DNA of 35,831 nt from Bacillota bacterium (GCA_963169565.1 CAUJDI010000059.1:1-35831), one strand, 5' to 3'; numbered from the stretch's first letter, positions 1 through 8,910 are shown. Numbers and translations are program-made. Notes: a model not told the origin generated them from the letters alone.

Positions 1-2
1 CG

Positions 3-272
3 GTGCAGAGGGAGGCGGCGGTGCCGGTATCGTCGCGGCGGCCCCGTCCGGCGCGCACGGCACTGCTCCGGCGGATGTCCTCGGAGCTGCTTGCGCATGG
101 ATGTCCGAAAGAGGGACTGGAAAAACTTGACGCACAGTGTATAATTTGGAACGTCAGCTTTGGCGGAAGCGCTGATCTGCTGGCGGCCGCGCTGTTCCTC
201 CGCCTGCTGCGGGAGTCGGGGTTTGGTTCCAGGGCGCAGGACGCTGAAGAGGCTGGCAGCACAAACACCTGA
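3..272 (+). CDS. citG: Triphosphoribosyl-dephospho-CoA synthase, C-terminal part (partial)
   Basis: This is the 3' end of a gene that begins before the window; the frame is open from base 3 to the TGA at 270-272. CitG/MdcB enzymes make the prosthetic-group precursor of citrate lyase or malonate decarboxylase from ATP and dephospho-CoA. The recognisable part is the C-terminal motif N-V-S-F-GGSADLLAAALFLRLL, close to the conserved family ending NxSPGGSADLLAxTxFL; here Phe replaces the usual Pro. The oxaloacetate decarboxylase genes start 12 bases downstream on the same strand, which favours a citrate lyase role over malonate decarboxylase. Only about 89 residues are visible, so the family call rests on one motif plus context. 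Confidence 0.6.
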   Translation: MQREAAVPVSSRRPRPARTALLRRMSSELLAHGCPKEGLEKLDAQCIIWNVSFGGSADLLAAALFLRLLRESGFGSRAQDAEEAGSTNT

Positions 273-284
273 AGAAAGAGGGGG

Positions 285-572
285 TTGAGCAGATTGGGTT
301 ACGACACGCCGTGGTGGATGGTGGTCCTGCTGGGCATGGGAATCGTGTTTTTAGGCCTGGGCCTGCTGGTGCTGCTGTGCGGCGCGCTCCGCCTGCTGTT
401 AACCAAGCAGGGGGAAAAGATGCTAAAGGCAGCGCCGGTTGCGGTGGAAGGGGAAAGCATCCCCGACCGCAAGCGGCTGCTCGCGGCAGTCGCTGCTGCG
501 ATTGCCGAATCTGAGGAGACAGACGCATCGGGCTTCCGGATCGTTTCATTCAGGAGGAGGGAACAGGCATGA
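285..572 (+). CDS. oadG: Oxaloacetate decarboxylase gamma chain (OadG family)
   Basis: A 95-residue protein with one N-terminal transmembrane segment (about residues 10-40, rich in Val, Leu and Gly) followed by a charged cytoplasmic tail. This is the normal architecture and size of the gamma subunit, which anchors and assembles the Na+-pumping decarboxylase complex. The start is uncertain: TTG at 285 and TTG at 294 both follow the GAGGGGG tract at 278-284, with spacing short for the first and long for the second. The TGA overlaps the ATG of the biotin carrier gene (ATGA), suggesting translational coupling. OadG proteins are poorly conserved in sequence, so topology and position in the cluster carry the call. 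Confidence 0.75.
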   Translation: MSRLGYDTPWWMVVLLGMGIVFLGLGLLVLLCGALRLLLTKQGEKMLKAAPVAVEGESIPDRKRLLAAVAAAIAESEETDASGFRIVSFRRREQA

Positions 573-919
573 AAAAGTACAGGGTCATTGTGGACGGGCA
601 GGAATACGAGGTCGGCATTGAGCCGCTGGATGCGTCCGAACTCAAGCCGATGCATCAGGAAACCGCGCCGGTAAAGAAACCTGAGCAAGCGGATCCGGCG
701 CTGGGAGGGGAGAACGTCCTAAGCCCCATGCCGGGAAATATTCTGTCTATCCGCATCCAGAACGGTGTTTCAGTGAAAAAGGGTCAGGTCTTGATGATCC
801 TTGAAGCCATGAAGATGGAGAATGAGATCATCGCCCCGCGGGACGGCACCATCGTTTCCGTGAAAGTTGCCAGTGGCGCCGCAGTCGATACAGGCGCTGT
901 TCTGTGCGTGCTGAAATAG
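569..919 (+). CDS. Biotin carboxyl carrier protein of the decarboxylase complex
   Basis: A 116-residue biotinyl-domain protein. The C-terminal half (from about residue 48) is a lipoyl/biotinyl fold with the classical motif E-A-M-K-M; K82 is the predicted biotin site, 34 residues from the end, as usual. An Ala/Pro/Lys/Glu-rich linker (about residues 28-47) precedes it. In Klebsiella oxaloacetate decarboxylase this domain is fused to the alpha chain; here it is a separate subunit, as in methylmalonyl-CoA and glutaconyl-CoA decarboxylases. It would carry CO2 from alpha to the membrane beta subunit. A strong site (AGGAGGAGGG) precedes the ATG, which overlaps the oadG stop. The biotin ligase gene at 20.8 kb could modify it. 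Confidence 0.9.
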   Translation: MKKYRVIVDGQEYEVGIEPLDASELKPMHQETAPVKKPEQADPALGGENVLSPMPGNILSIRIQNGVSVKKGQVLMILEAMKMENEIIAPRDGTIVSVKVASGAAVDTGAVLCVLK

Positions 920-928
920 GGACGCCGT

Positions 929-2095
929 ATGGAAAAGATCGTCGAATTTCTGAAACAGACGGGTTTTTACCTGGTTGCCAGCGACTGGCGCACCTTGGTG
1001 ATGATCCTGATTTCCTGCGTGCTGCTGTATCTGGCCATCGGGAAGAAGTTTGAGCCGTTGCTCCTGCTCCCCATCGCTGTCGGGATGCTGCTGACCAACC
1101 TGCCAGGCGCCGGGATCTATCACGCGGAGATCTTCTCCAGCGGGAAGGTGGACTGGAATACGCTTTCGCACGGCGCGGGGCTGCTGGACTATCTCTACCT
1201 GGGCGTCAAGCTGGGCATTTACCCCTGTTTGATTTTCGTGGGCATCGGGGCAATGACGGATTTCGGGCCTGTACTGGCCAACCCCAAAAGCCTCCTCCTG
1301 GGGGCCGCCGCGCAGCTGGGGATCTTCATCACCTACACGGTTGCCGTACTGCTCCTGGGCTTCAACCCGCAGGAGAGTGGCTCCATCGGGATCATTGGGG
1401 GCGCCGACGGTCCGACCGCCATCTTCGTCACAACGAAGCTCGCGCCGCATCTGCTGGGCCCCATCGCGATCGCTGCCTATTCCTATATGGCGCTGGTGCC
1501 TGTCATTCAGCCCCCCATCATGCGCGCCCTTACCACCCCGAAGGAACGCCAGATCCAGATGAAGGCGCTGCGGCAGGTGTCCCGGCTGGAGAAAGTCTTC
1601 TTCCCGATCGTGGTGACCATTTTCGTCGCCCTTCTGGTGCCCTCCGCCACCCCCCTGATCGGAAGCCTGATGCTGGGCAACCTGATGAGGGAATGCGGGG
1701 TAACGGAACGGCTGAGCAAGACCGCGCAGAACGAGCTGATCAACATCGTCACCATTTTCCTGGGCCTTTCCGTCGGAGCCACCGCGACCGCGAACGTCTT
1801 CCTGACCTGGCAGACCATCTCGATCCTGGTACTGGGCGTCGCTGCTTTCAGTGGCGGCACGGCCGGAGGTGTCCTGCTGGCGAAGTTCATGAACCTGTTC
1901 CTGAAGGAGAAGATCAACCCGCTCATCGGGTCCGCGGGAGTGTCCGCCGTTCCCATGGCAGCTAGGGTGTCCCAGGTGGAGGGCCAGAAGGCCCTGCCCG
2001 GCAATTACTTGCTGATGCACGCCATGGGGCCCAACGTGGCGGGCGTCATCGGCTCGGCCATCGCCGCAGGCGTGCTCATCGCGCTGTTCGGTTAA
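929..2095 (+). CDS. oadB: Na+-transporting decarboxylase beta subunit (OadB family)
   Basis: A 388-residue polytopic membrane protein that decarboxylates carboxybiotin and exports Na+. It contains the family signature [15 protein letters not shown], whose Asp is essential in Klebsiella OadB, and a second conserved block with GNLMRECGV, the [18 protein letters not shown] segment and ANVFLTWQT. Hydrophobic segments fill most of the chain. Length fits OadB/GcdB/MmdB, which are too alike to separate; the alpha chain next door points to oxaloacetate. It starts at ATG 929, nine bases after the carrier gene. A long open frame on the opposite strand here is a composition shadow. Confidence 0.93.
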   Translation: MEKIVEFLKQTGFYLVASDWRTLVMILISCVLLYLAIGKKFEPLLLLPIAVGMLLTNLPGAGIYHAEIFSSGKVDWNTLSHGAGLLDYLYLGVKLGIYPCLIFVGIGAMTDFGPVLANPKSLLLGAAAQLGIFITYTVAVLLLGFNPQESGSIGIIGGADGPTAIFVTTKLAPHLLGPIAIAAYSYMALVPVIQPPIMRALTTPKERQIQMKALRQVSRLEKVFFPIVVTIFVALLVPSATPLIGSLMLGNLMRECGVTERLSKTAQNELINIVTIFLGLSVGATATANVFLTWQTISILVLGVAAFSGGTAGGVLLAKFMNLFLKEKINPLIGSAGVSAVPMAARVSQVEGQKALPGNYLLMHAMGPNVAGVIGSAIAAGVLIALFG

Positions 2096-2105
2096 GGGGG
2101 GGGCT

Positions 2106-3530
2106 ATGTCAGAGAATAAAAAACTGCTGGTCACGGAGACCATCCTGCGCGACGCGCACCAATCGCTTGCCGCGACCCGCATGCGTACGGAGGAAATGCT
2201 GCCCGCCGCCGGGATCCTGGACAGCATCGGATACTGGTCCATCGAGTGCTGGGGCGGGGCGACGTTTGACACCTGCCTGCGTTTCCTGAACGAAGACCCC
2301 TGGGAACGCCTGCGCGCCCTGCGCAAAGCGCTGCCCAACACAAAGCTGCAGATGCTTTTGCGGGGGCAGAACCTCCTGGGCTACAAGCACTACGCAGACG
2401 ACGTGGTGGACGAATTCGTCCGCCTGTCCATCCAGAACGGCATCGACATCGTCCGCGTGTTCGACGCGCTCAACGACCTGAGGAACCTGGAGACCGCCAT
2501 CCGCAGCGTAAAGAAATATGGGGGAAAGGTAGAGGCGGCCATCTGCTATACCACCAGCCCTGTGCATGACGAGGCCTATTTCATCTCTCTGGCCCGCCGG
2601 ATGGAGGAGGATGGCGCGGACACCATCTGCATCAAGGACATGGCGGGCCTGCTGCTCCCGGCCGCGACCGCGAGCCTGGTAAGGGAACTGAAGAAGAACG
2701 TCAGCGTACCCATTCACCTGCACACCCACAACACCGCCGGGGTCGGCACCGAGAACTACCTGGAAGGCGCGCGAGCCGGCGCGGACATTGTCGACTGCGC
2801 GCTGTCGCCCCTTGGCAGCGGCACTTCCCAGCCCGCGACAGAATCCCTCGTGGCCGCCCTGCAGGGCACCGCGCGGGACACCGGCCTTGAACTGAAAAAA
2901 CTTGCCCTCGCCGCGGCGCTCTTCATGAAAACGGCCGAACGCCTGGAAAAGGAAGGGTTCCTGGTGCCCGGCCAAGTGCTCCGTCCCGACGTCAACGCCC
3001 TGATCTATCAGGTGCCGGGGGGGATGCTGTCCAACCTGCTCTCCCAGCTCAAGGAAGCAAACGCCATGGACAAGTATGAACAGGTGCTTGCGGAGGTGCC
3101 GGCGGTCCGCGCCGACTTCGGCTACCCGCCCCTGGTCACGCCCACCAGCCAGATCGTAGGCACCCAGGCGGTGCTCAATGTCATGCAGGGAGAGCGGTAC
3201 CGCTCCTTTACTAAGGAATCAAAGGCCCTGCTGCGCGGCGAATACGGCAGGCTGCCCGGCCCGGTCAACCCGGATGTCCAGCGCCAAGCGCTGGGAAGCG
3301 AAGAGCCCATCACCGTGCGTCCTGCGGACCTGATCGGGCCTGAGCTTGACAAGCTAAGGGAAAGCAGCAAAGACTTCGCCAGAAGCGAGGAGGACGTGCT
3401 CAGCTACGCCATGTTCCCGCAGGTGGCGGAGAAATTCCTGCGAGCGCGCAATGCACCTCCTGCCCCGCAAAAAGCGCCTGAGCAAACCCAGCCCGAGGTG
3501 CGGGTGCTGTACGTCCAGGACAGAGCATAA
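2106..3530 (+). CDS. oadA: Oxaloacetate decarboxylase alpha chain (carboxyltransferase)
   Basis: A 474-residue carboxyltransferase of the OadA / pyruvate carboxylase C-domain / transcarboxylase 5S family. It moves CO2 from oxaloacetate to biotin, releasing pyruvate. Visible motifs are TETILRDAHQS near residue 10 (metal-binding Asp), MLLRGQNLLGY (substrate binding), CIKDMAG (the catalytic Lys region) and HLHTHNTAG (metal-binding His pair). The C-terminus (about residues 290-445) is the conserved PYC/OADA domain. It ends without a biotinyl domain, matching the separate carrier gene upstream. A G-rich tract at 2096-2103 serves as the ribosome binding site, and a terminator follows 106 bases after the stop, so this is the last gene of the operon. 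Confidence 0.93.
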   Translation: MSENKKLLVTETILRDAHQSLAATRMRTEEMLPAAGILDSIGYWSIECWGGATFDTCLRFLNEDPWERLRALRKALPNTKLQMLLRGQNLLGYKHYADDVVDEFVRLSIQNGIDIVRVFDALNDLRNLETAIRSVKKYGGKVEAAICYTTSPVHDEAYFISLARRMEEDGADTICIKDMAGLLLPAATASLVRELKKNVSVPIHLHTHNTAGVGTENYLEGARAGADIVDCALSPLGSGTSQPATESLVAALQGTARDTGLELKKLALAAALFMKTAERLEKEGFLVPGQVLRPDVNALIYQVPGGMLSNLLSQLKEANAMDKYEQVLAEVPAVRADFGYPPLVTPTSQIVGTQAVLNVMQGERYRSFTKESKALLRGEYGRLPGPVNPDVQRQALGSEEPITVRPADLIGPELDKLRESSKDFARSEEDVLSYAMFPQVAEKFLRARNAPPAPQKAPEQTQPEVRVLYVQDRA

Positions 3531-4169
3531 AGGATTCTGCTCGGATATTGCTCATCTGCACAATCCCGGATCAAGGGACGGGATACCGCGCGTTTTGTTC
3601 TGGAAAAGGCAACCTTGATTTTTCCTGTTTCAATTGGGCTGGTGAAAAGTGTTGCCGCTTTTCATCAGGCCTTTTTTACTGCCGCAAAACTGCTGACCGC
3701 CCCATCTACCTCGCCTGCCTTCGTAAAACTGGCGCAAAATCCTCACCAAGATGAACAAACTCTGCGGTCGCCAGACAGCAGCAAAACCGTCTGATGCATT
3801 GATCCGGCAAGGTGAAAGCAAAAAAAGATAGAATAAAGTACACTAAAGTTCCAAAAGATGTACTCCTCATGTCAGGAAATGATGCAGATGATGATCAGCA
3901 TATGATGGAAAGTGTTGCGATAACCAGGGCTAAAACCTGCATGTTTTAGGCTGGAAGCAAACCAGTGTTGATGTTATCGATACTACATTGTTTTGTCTCA
4001 CCGTTTCCAATCCTATACTCCGGCACAATGCCCCGACACTCCTGCATATGGGATGGGATTGTATTGGATTTTTTAGACATTTTGCATAATACAATTCAAC
4101 GGAGGTAACGGCGATTCCCAGAGCCCGGGTAATCAGACCCTTATATTCATAAAGGATCAAGTGACAACG
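3531..4169. other. AT-rich intergenic region without a convincing gene
   Basis: About 640 bases between oadA and the promoter of the exported-protein cluster. It holds the oadA terminator at 3636-3677. Short open frames on both strands have no ribosome binding site or recognisable family. A minus-strand frame within 3930-4268 has a CxxC pair but no other support. The region is visibly less GC-rich than the genes on either side. Confidence 0.6.
3636..3677 (+). terminator. Intrinsic terminator of the oxaloacetate decarboxylase operon
   Basis: The left arm GGGCTGGTGAAAAG (3636-3649) pairs with CTTTTCATCAGGCC (3658-3671) around an 8-base loop. The 14-position stem has one G-G mismatch and one G-U pair and is followed directly by six T residues (3672-3677). 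Position and orientation fit termination after oadA. Confidence 0.85.
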
Positions 4170-4198
4170 TTGACATATGATATGAAGCGGCATACAAT
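4170..4198 (+). promoter_or_regulatory. Sigma-70-type promoter of the exported-protein cluster
   Basis: TTGACA (4170-4175, perfect -35), a 17-base spacer and TACAAT (4193-4198, five of six for -10). Transcription would start near 4205, giving a leader of about 145 bases before the ATG at 4351. No clear structure was seen in the leader. Confidence 0.7.
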
Positions 4199-4350
4199 TC
4201 AACCAGTCGAACAAACGATTTCTGCTGTTTACCGGCTTTTCTGCACGACACACGCTCTGTCCATACATTCGCTTTTGAACTTGTGATCGACTTCCCTCAG
4301 CATCATACGTCTTGTCGTAAATACCCGTTCATTCATTTGAGGAGGGTTTT

Positions 4351-6852
4351 ATGTTCAGGAAGAATACATGTGTTACGGCCATCGTCCTGATGGTCGTCTT
4401 TACTATGGTTTCGGGCATCTGTTTCATCCCTGTTCCCGCGGCCGCCGTGAGCCGCAACCTGCTGGCCAACACCGAGTTCAGGGACGGCGGCGCGGGCTGG
4501 AGTCTGAGCGAGTATGGTGCGGTTGACGGGAAGGTGACCCGGGAAGGCTACCCGTCCATCAGGCTGACCGTCGCCAAGGCCAAGGCGCCTGTTGACGCGA
4601 TGATCAGCCAGGTGCTACCCGCGGAGTCATGGGCTGTGGGCGATACGCTCACCTTCTCCGCCTACCTGGCCCGGGGCAAGAACCCCGCTTTCACCAAGAA
4701 AACACTGCCAACGCTGGCGCTGTACGCGGTGGTGAACGGCGAGCGGACGCTCTTCCCTTCTTCCGAGATCAAAAAGCTGGGCGACATCAAGGAAGCCGGC
4801 ACCAAGAACAAGTCCTCCGCCTGGTCGCGGTTCAGTGTGACCATGACGGTGCCGCAGGCCGCGGCGGAGGTCGGCTGCCTGCTCACGTTCCCGCAAAACG
4901 GCGTGATGCACATGGCGCAGCCAAAGCTCGAGCGCGGAAGCATAGCCTCCGACTGGTTCCCCGATGCGGGCCACAAGGAGATCGCCGGGGACGGCACGGT
5001 GCTGGTGGGCACGACGGGCGGCGAGGGCTTCAGCCTCTCCCTCCCTGCCGGCGCGTACCCGGGGGTGAACGAGATCGCCGTGAAGGTGGAAAGCGCGGGT
5101 GATGTGCCGGCGATGCCCCACGCGGTGCCTGTGGGTGACGCGCTGGCGGTGGAGACGGGCGGCCCGGTGCGCCTTGAGGAAGCCGCGACGCTCATCTACG
5201 CCTACGACCCGGCAAAGACACCAAACCCGTTGCTGCTGTGCCTGGGGTACTTTGACGGCGAGAAATGGATCTACAATCCAGCGGAAAGCAAGGATGCTCA
5301 GAACGCCACGGTCACCTTCCGTCTCTTTCATTTCAGCGTGTATTATCCCTCACAGTTCCCCAGTGTTCTGGACGCGGCGAAGCATTTTGCCGGGGAGTTC
5401 GCGGCGCGCAAGGTGCTGGGTGAGGGCGGAGGGGACGCCAGGACAGCGTCACGGGCGACCGCGGAAGTGATCGCGGGCAAGCTGGGGCTGGGTGAAAGTG
5501 AGTTTGCCACGCGAATGATCGCGGACATCGCGGCCGACCAGGATGTGCTCAAGGTGGTGGACGAATGCCAGCAGGACGGCTGGAGCAACACGGGCTATGA
5601 GAAGGTCATGGATTTCATGTGCGGGAAGATCGCCGACCATCTGGTGGAAAACCGAGCGGGCATCACGGCGGAGGAAGGGGCGGTGCTGACGTATGGAGAG
5701 AAAGGTCTCAAGCAGATCGGCACCCTGATCAAGGTTGCCGACAGCGGCAGCAAGATACTGGCCAACCTGATGGAAGGCGACAGCAAAGCGGTGGCCGGGG
5801 AACTGTTCAATGTAGCGACGGACAACACGGGCGCGGCGGGCAAGGCGCTCAAGTATACGCTGCAGGGGATGCAGAACGCATTGGACGTCTGGCGCGACGG
5901 CGAGGTGGAAAACGCGTTCGAGGTGTACACCAAGGGCTCACCCGGTTCACTCTTCGGATACGGCCTGATCGAGCCGCTGGACTTCGAGTCAGTGTGGGAC
6001 GGCATGAAAGGCGCGTCGCGTCAGCTGTGCATCGAGCGCATCGCGGCGGAGAACGACGCGCGAAGACTCATCGGTATGCCCGCTCTATCGGCCAGGGAAG
6101 AGGATTTCTACCGTGAGAAAGTCAAGGCGGAGCTGAAATCCGAGTTTGAGCGGCGGGTGAAGCTGCAAGGCAGGATCGACGCCGAGAAGAAGAACCTGGA
6201 AATGATCTTCGCGGAACTGGAGGAGAGCAAGGCGCTTGACAGCACGAATGTGTGGATACGCGGGCTGGGCGGCATGGACGATACGCTTGAGGAGCGCCTG
6301 GGCCGGATGGAGCACCTGATCCAGCGGATCTACAGGGACCTGGATGTGAATGAAGTGTACAGCGGGCCGCAGCTGACCGATGAGCTGAACGGTCGTATCA
6401 GCGCCGCCGCGATGGCGGAGATGGTGCGCGGGTACTTCGCCGCCGACACGCAGGCGGAGGGCGATAAGTTCCTGAGGGGATACTACAAGAGGTTTGGCGT
6501 GAACCTGATACCTACGGCGGAGGAACTGGAAGGAACGTATTCATGGACAGTAGCTCAAATAGCTACATCCAACTGCAAGATCACCGTCTCCGGAGAAACC
6601 GCTCAGATTGACTTTGGCGACCAGGTTTGGACGGGTACATATGCGGACGGTATCCTGACGGGTTACGTGGAAGTGGAACCGCGTGTAGAGGGTCACACGA
6701 TCCATTTTGGGGCGAAAGGCGATTTTACTTTTCAGTTTACGCGCCAGAACAACACGATTACAGGATCAGGAACATGGTCCGGCATACTGCTTCCTGAAGA
6801 TGTGTTCAGCGGCCAATTAACGTACCCATATAATTTTGCCAAGACGGACTGA
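4351..6852 (+). CDS. Large exported multidomain protein, function unknown
   Basis: An 833-residue secreted protein. Residues 1-32 form a signal peptide (FRK, long hydrophobic core, PAAA before the likely cleavage). Residues about 36-205 look like a carbohydrate-binding-module type beta-sandwich: NLLANTEFRDGGAGW at the start and the QPKLERGSIASDWFPD closing phrase common in such modules. Residues about 210-335 form a second beta-rich domain. Residues about 340-715 are mainly helical and charged, with coiled-coil-like stretches near 600-680. Residues about 725-833 are a small beta-strand domain resembling lipocalin-like folds. The start is supported by GAGGAGG, seven bases before ATG 4351. DNA for the last domain is less GC-rich than the rest. 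Surface or polysaccharide binding is a guess. Confidence 0.85.
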   Translation: MFRKNTCVTAIVLMVVFTMVSGICFIPVPAAAVSRNLLANTEFRDGGAGWSLSEYGAVDGKVTREGYPSIRLTVAKAKAPVDAMISQVLPAESWAVGDTLTFSAYLARGKNPAFTKKTLPTLALYAVVNGERTLFPSSEIKKLGDIKEAGTKNKSSAWSRFSVTMTVPQAAAEVGCLLTFPQNGVMHMAQPKLERGSIASDWFPDAGHKEIAGDGTVLVGTTGGEGFSLSLPAGAYPGVNEIAVKVESAGDVPAMPHAVPVGDALAVETGGPVRLEEAATLIYAYDPAKTPNPLLLCLGYFDGEKWIYNPAESKDAQNATVTFRLFHFSVYYPSQFPSVLDAAKHFAGEFAARKVLGEGGGDARTASRATAEVIAGKLGLGESEFATRMIADIAADQDVLKVVDECQQDGWSNTGYEKVMDFMCGKIADHLVENRAGITAEEGAVLTYGEKGLKQIGTLIKVADSGSKILANLMEGDSKAVAGELFNVATDNTGAAGKALKYTLQGMQNALDVWRDGEVENAFEVYTKGSPGSLFGYGLIEPLDFESVWDGMKGASRQLCIERIAAENDARRLIGMPALSAREEDFYREKVKAELKSEFERRVKLQGRIDAEKKNLEMIFAELEESKALDSTNVWIRGLGGMDDTLEERLGRMEHLIQRIYRDLDVNEVYSGPQLTDELNGRISAAAMAEMVRGYFAADTQAEGDKFLRGYYKRFGVNLIPTAEELEGTYSWTVAQIATSNCKITVSGETAQIDFGDQVWTGTYADGILTGYVEVEPRVEGHTIHFGAKGDFTFQFTRQNNTITGSGTWSGILLPEDVFSGQLTYPYNFAKTD

Positions 6853-6869
6853 GATGACTTTACAACTGA

Positions 6870-6922
6870 TTGATAAATTCAACGGACTTAAGATGATTTG
6901 CAACTGGTTCGTCATTTATCAA
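6870..6922. repeat. Inverted repeat in the gap before the 247-aa exported protein gene
   Basis: TTGATAAAT (6870-6878) and ATTTATCAA (6914-6922) are a perfect 9-base inverted pair separated by 35 bases. There is no T-run, so it is not an intrinsic terminator. The right arm ends seven bases before the AGGAGG of the next gene, so the structure could affect translation or mRNA stability; this is inference. Confidence 0.4.
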
Positions 6923-6944
6923 AGGATGATAGGAGGATTCTGTA

Positions 6945-7688
6945 ATGAAACGATTCATATCAATTGTATTTGCTTTGACGCTTCTGATCTCGGTTTCGCC
7001 ATTGCCAGCCACCGGCGAACTCTCCCCCTTACCCGAAACCCTGCAGGATTGGATGAGGGATTTCGAAGCATCCTACATTAGCAGCGACCCAGTCAAACTT
7101 AAGCCCATCGTTCCCGTCCCGGGATGGAACGTCTATGCCGGGGGAGACTGGACCATCCAATACCCGCCTGAATGGTCGGTGCTCAGCGGCGATGACCTGT
7201 CCTTCCTGGCCTGTGACGGCAGACAGCTTGCCTGTTATGACTACGTCCAACTGCAGTCCTTCCTGCTGCCGCTGGCCCATGACGGGGTGGGCGCCTACGC
7301 GTTCCAGCGGGTGGCAGGCGACACGCCTTTCCAGGTGGAAGGCACGTTTCAGAAGAACATCCTTCCGCAGCTGATGCTGACACCTCCCAGCGGGATCTCG
7401 CAGATTTGGTTCATCCGCTGGCAGCACCCCCAGGCCGGAAACATGTTCACCATGCTGCAGGTCGTTCTCCTGTCCTACTTCAACAGTTCCGTCGGTGGGA
7501 GTTCCTCCGCCTCGTGGTCGTCCTGGACGGCGCCGGAAGGCGAGTTCGTTTCCATGGCTGAATCCATCTTTGTCCCCATGTACTATTCCTCCACCTACAC
7601 CATCCCCGGAAGCGGCGAAAGCGACAGGGACGGGGACGGATACCCCGACAGCGCGGACAACTATCCCGACGACCCGAATTTCCATTGA
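6945..7688 (+). CDS. Exported protein with C-terminal Asp-rich calcium-type repeat, function unknown
   Basis: A 247-residue protein with a clear signal peptide (MKRF, hydrophobic core to about residue 20, LPATG near the cleavage region). The central part, about 45-210, has no family I can name; it contains WNVYAGGDWTIQYPPEWSVL, a phrase type common in small beta-rich extracytoplasmic domains. The last 22 residues carry DRDGDGYPDSADNYPDDP, a thrombospondin type 3-like Asp-rich repeat expected to bind Ca2+. The ATG is placed by AGGAGG 10 bases upstream. It lies 92 bases after the 833-residue gene, same strand, probably cotranscribed. Confidence 0.85.
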   Translation: MKRFISIVFALTLLISVSPLPATGELSPLPETLQDWMRDFEASYISSDPVKLKPIVPVPGWNVYAGGDWTIQYPPEWSVLSGDDLSFLACDGRQLACYDYVQLQSFLLPLAHDGVGAYAFQRVAGDTPFQVEGTFQKNILPQLMLTPPSGISQIWFIRWQHPQAGNMFTMLQVVLLSYFNSSVGGSSSASWSSWTAPEGEFVSMAESIFVPMYYSSTYTIPGSGESDRDGDGYPDSADNYPDDPNFH

Positions 7689-7744
7689 GTAGGAACGACT
7701 GTCCTGACACGCGCCGGCAAATAAGAAAGCAAGGAGGAACGGAC

Positions 7745-8482
7745 ATGATCCATATCTACGCACACAGAAGACGCGCGCGACGTTTCTCCCGCATCGTCGC
7801 GCCCCTTATCATTTCTACTCTTCTTCTGTCAGTAATGCTGACCAGCGCTTCAGCGGGGGATGCGCATATGTCTCCTATAAAGGAAGGCGACAGGATCATG
7901 ATGGGCCATTACGAACAGGATAACAATGCAACCAATGATAAGGAACCAATCTCATGGCTGGTGCTGGAAGTGACTGAAAACAAGGCACTGCTGATCGCTG
8001 AGAATGGCCTGGATTGCCTGCCGTATCACTCACAGCCTGGCTCCATCACATGGGAGAAATGCAGTCTGCGCGCTTGGCTCAATGACGATTTCCTCAATAC
8101 TGCTTTCACAGCGGAGGAGCAGAAGGCGATCCTGCAAGTCAAGATCAAGAATGACAAGAACCCGGATTATGGCACGCGAGGGGGCAAAGACACCAATGAC
8201 CGGATATTTCTGTTAAGCCTCAAGGAGGCGGGGCAGCTTTTCGAAAATGATCCTGACCGCAGGGCACGGAACAGCGCGGTTGCGGCAGCAAAAGGCGCCT
8301 GGACTGACAGCGACGGTTACGGTGACTGGTGGCTTCGCTCACCCGGAGTAGACAGCGGCAACGCATCGTTTGTTTATCAAAGCGGAGAGATTGGCTACGG
8401 CAGCTACGGCAACACTGTTGACTACTCAAAATGCGCTGTGCGCCCTGCGATATACGTGGACTTGTCGACCAGGATTTTCTGA
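7745..8482 (+). CDS. Exported DUF6273-domain protein
   Basis: A 245-residue protein with an arginine-rich N-region, a hydrophobic core and SASAG near residue 37, which is a signal peptide. The mature part is a DUF6273 domain: the phrases ISWLVLEV, CSLRAWLNDDFLNTAF, DWWLRSPG and AVRPAIYVDL are its recurring marks. DUF6273 is widespread on secreted proteins of gut Clostridia and is related in fold to the formylglycine-generating sulfatase-modifying family; no enzymatic role is known to me. AAGGAGG, 7 bases before ATG 7745, sets the start, although the frame is open from 7685. It is the third exported gene in a row and probably the last of this transcript. Confidence 0.88.
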   Translation: MIHIYAHRRRARRFSRIVAPLIISTLLLSVMLTSASAGDAHMSPIKEGDRIMMGHYEQDNNATNDKEPISWLVLEVTENKALLIAENGLDCLPYHSQPGSITWEKCSLRAWLNDDFLNTAFTAEEQKAILQVKIKNDKNPDYGTRGGKDTNDRIFLLSLKEAGQLFENDPDRRARNSAVAAAKGAWTDSDGYGDWWLRSPGVDSGNASFVYQSGEIGYGSYGNTVDYSKCAVRPAIYVDLSTRIF

Positions 8483-8910
8483 TATCAAACCAGTAAGGGC
8501 AGGGATGTACAGCATAACGGCCCCGTGCTATATGCTTGTAGCCGTTTTAAGTTCGGCTTTTATGTTTTGGTGAACTCTGCTTCTTCATCTGCAGCCTCTG
8601 ATGTTGGTGGGGCATATTTCACTCTAAGCTTTAGACATTCTGATGCAATTTCAACACTCCCGCATGCGATAGGGAAAGGGGGAGCATTTTTACGAAAAGT
8701 TGGCGTGATAAGCGTTCGAGGAGATGAAAGCGTTCATCAGGATGAAACGGATGCCGTTCCGGCTGTTTTGATTGACCTTGTAATTGTGGAATGTCAACGA
8801 TAAATCATCAAGGCCCGCCTCATTTGGAAACGGGTCTTGTTGTTTCATTCCTTTTGATTTTAAATCACTGGCGATGAAATAGCTGCTCGACGCCTGCCAG
8901 TCGAGATACT
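8483..8910. other. Intergenic region between convergent genes
   Basis: About 430 bases separate the DUF6273 gene from the convergent interrupted gene. A plus-strand open frame at 8525-8803 has no ribosome binding site and no recognisable content. The only structure called is the hairpin at 8810-8845. Confidence 0.55.
8810..8845 (+). terminator. Probable intrinsic terminator
   Basis: AAGGCCCG (8810-8817) pairs with CGGGTCTT (8831-8838), eight pairs including one wobble, around a 13-base loop. A T-rich stretch (GTTGTTTCATTCCTTTT) follows. It lies between convergent genes and most likely ends plus-strand transcripts. Confidence 0.55.

Noticed and set aside
770-2341. Open frame of 523 codons on the minus strand opposite oadB
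   Set aside because: It is antisense to clear family members, rich in Gly, Gln, His and Asp with no motif, and has no ribosome site; it follows from the GC-rich third positions of the real genes.
3930-4268. Minus-strand open frame with an MPLHIICQRCHLILYEYKG segment resembling small zinc-ribbon proteins
   Set aside because: No ribosome site, only one CxxC pair in a suitable position, and the frame runs on without family features; at best a decayed gene.
8525-8803. Plus-strand open frame of 92 codons after the DUF6273 gene
   Set aside because: No ribosome site, no signal peptide or motif, and the following hairpin is explained as a terminator for the upstream gene.
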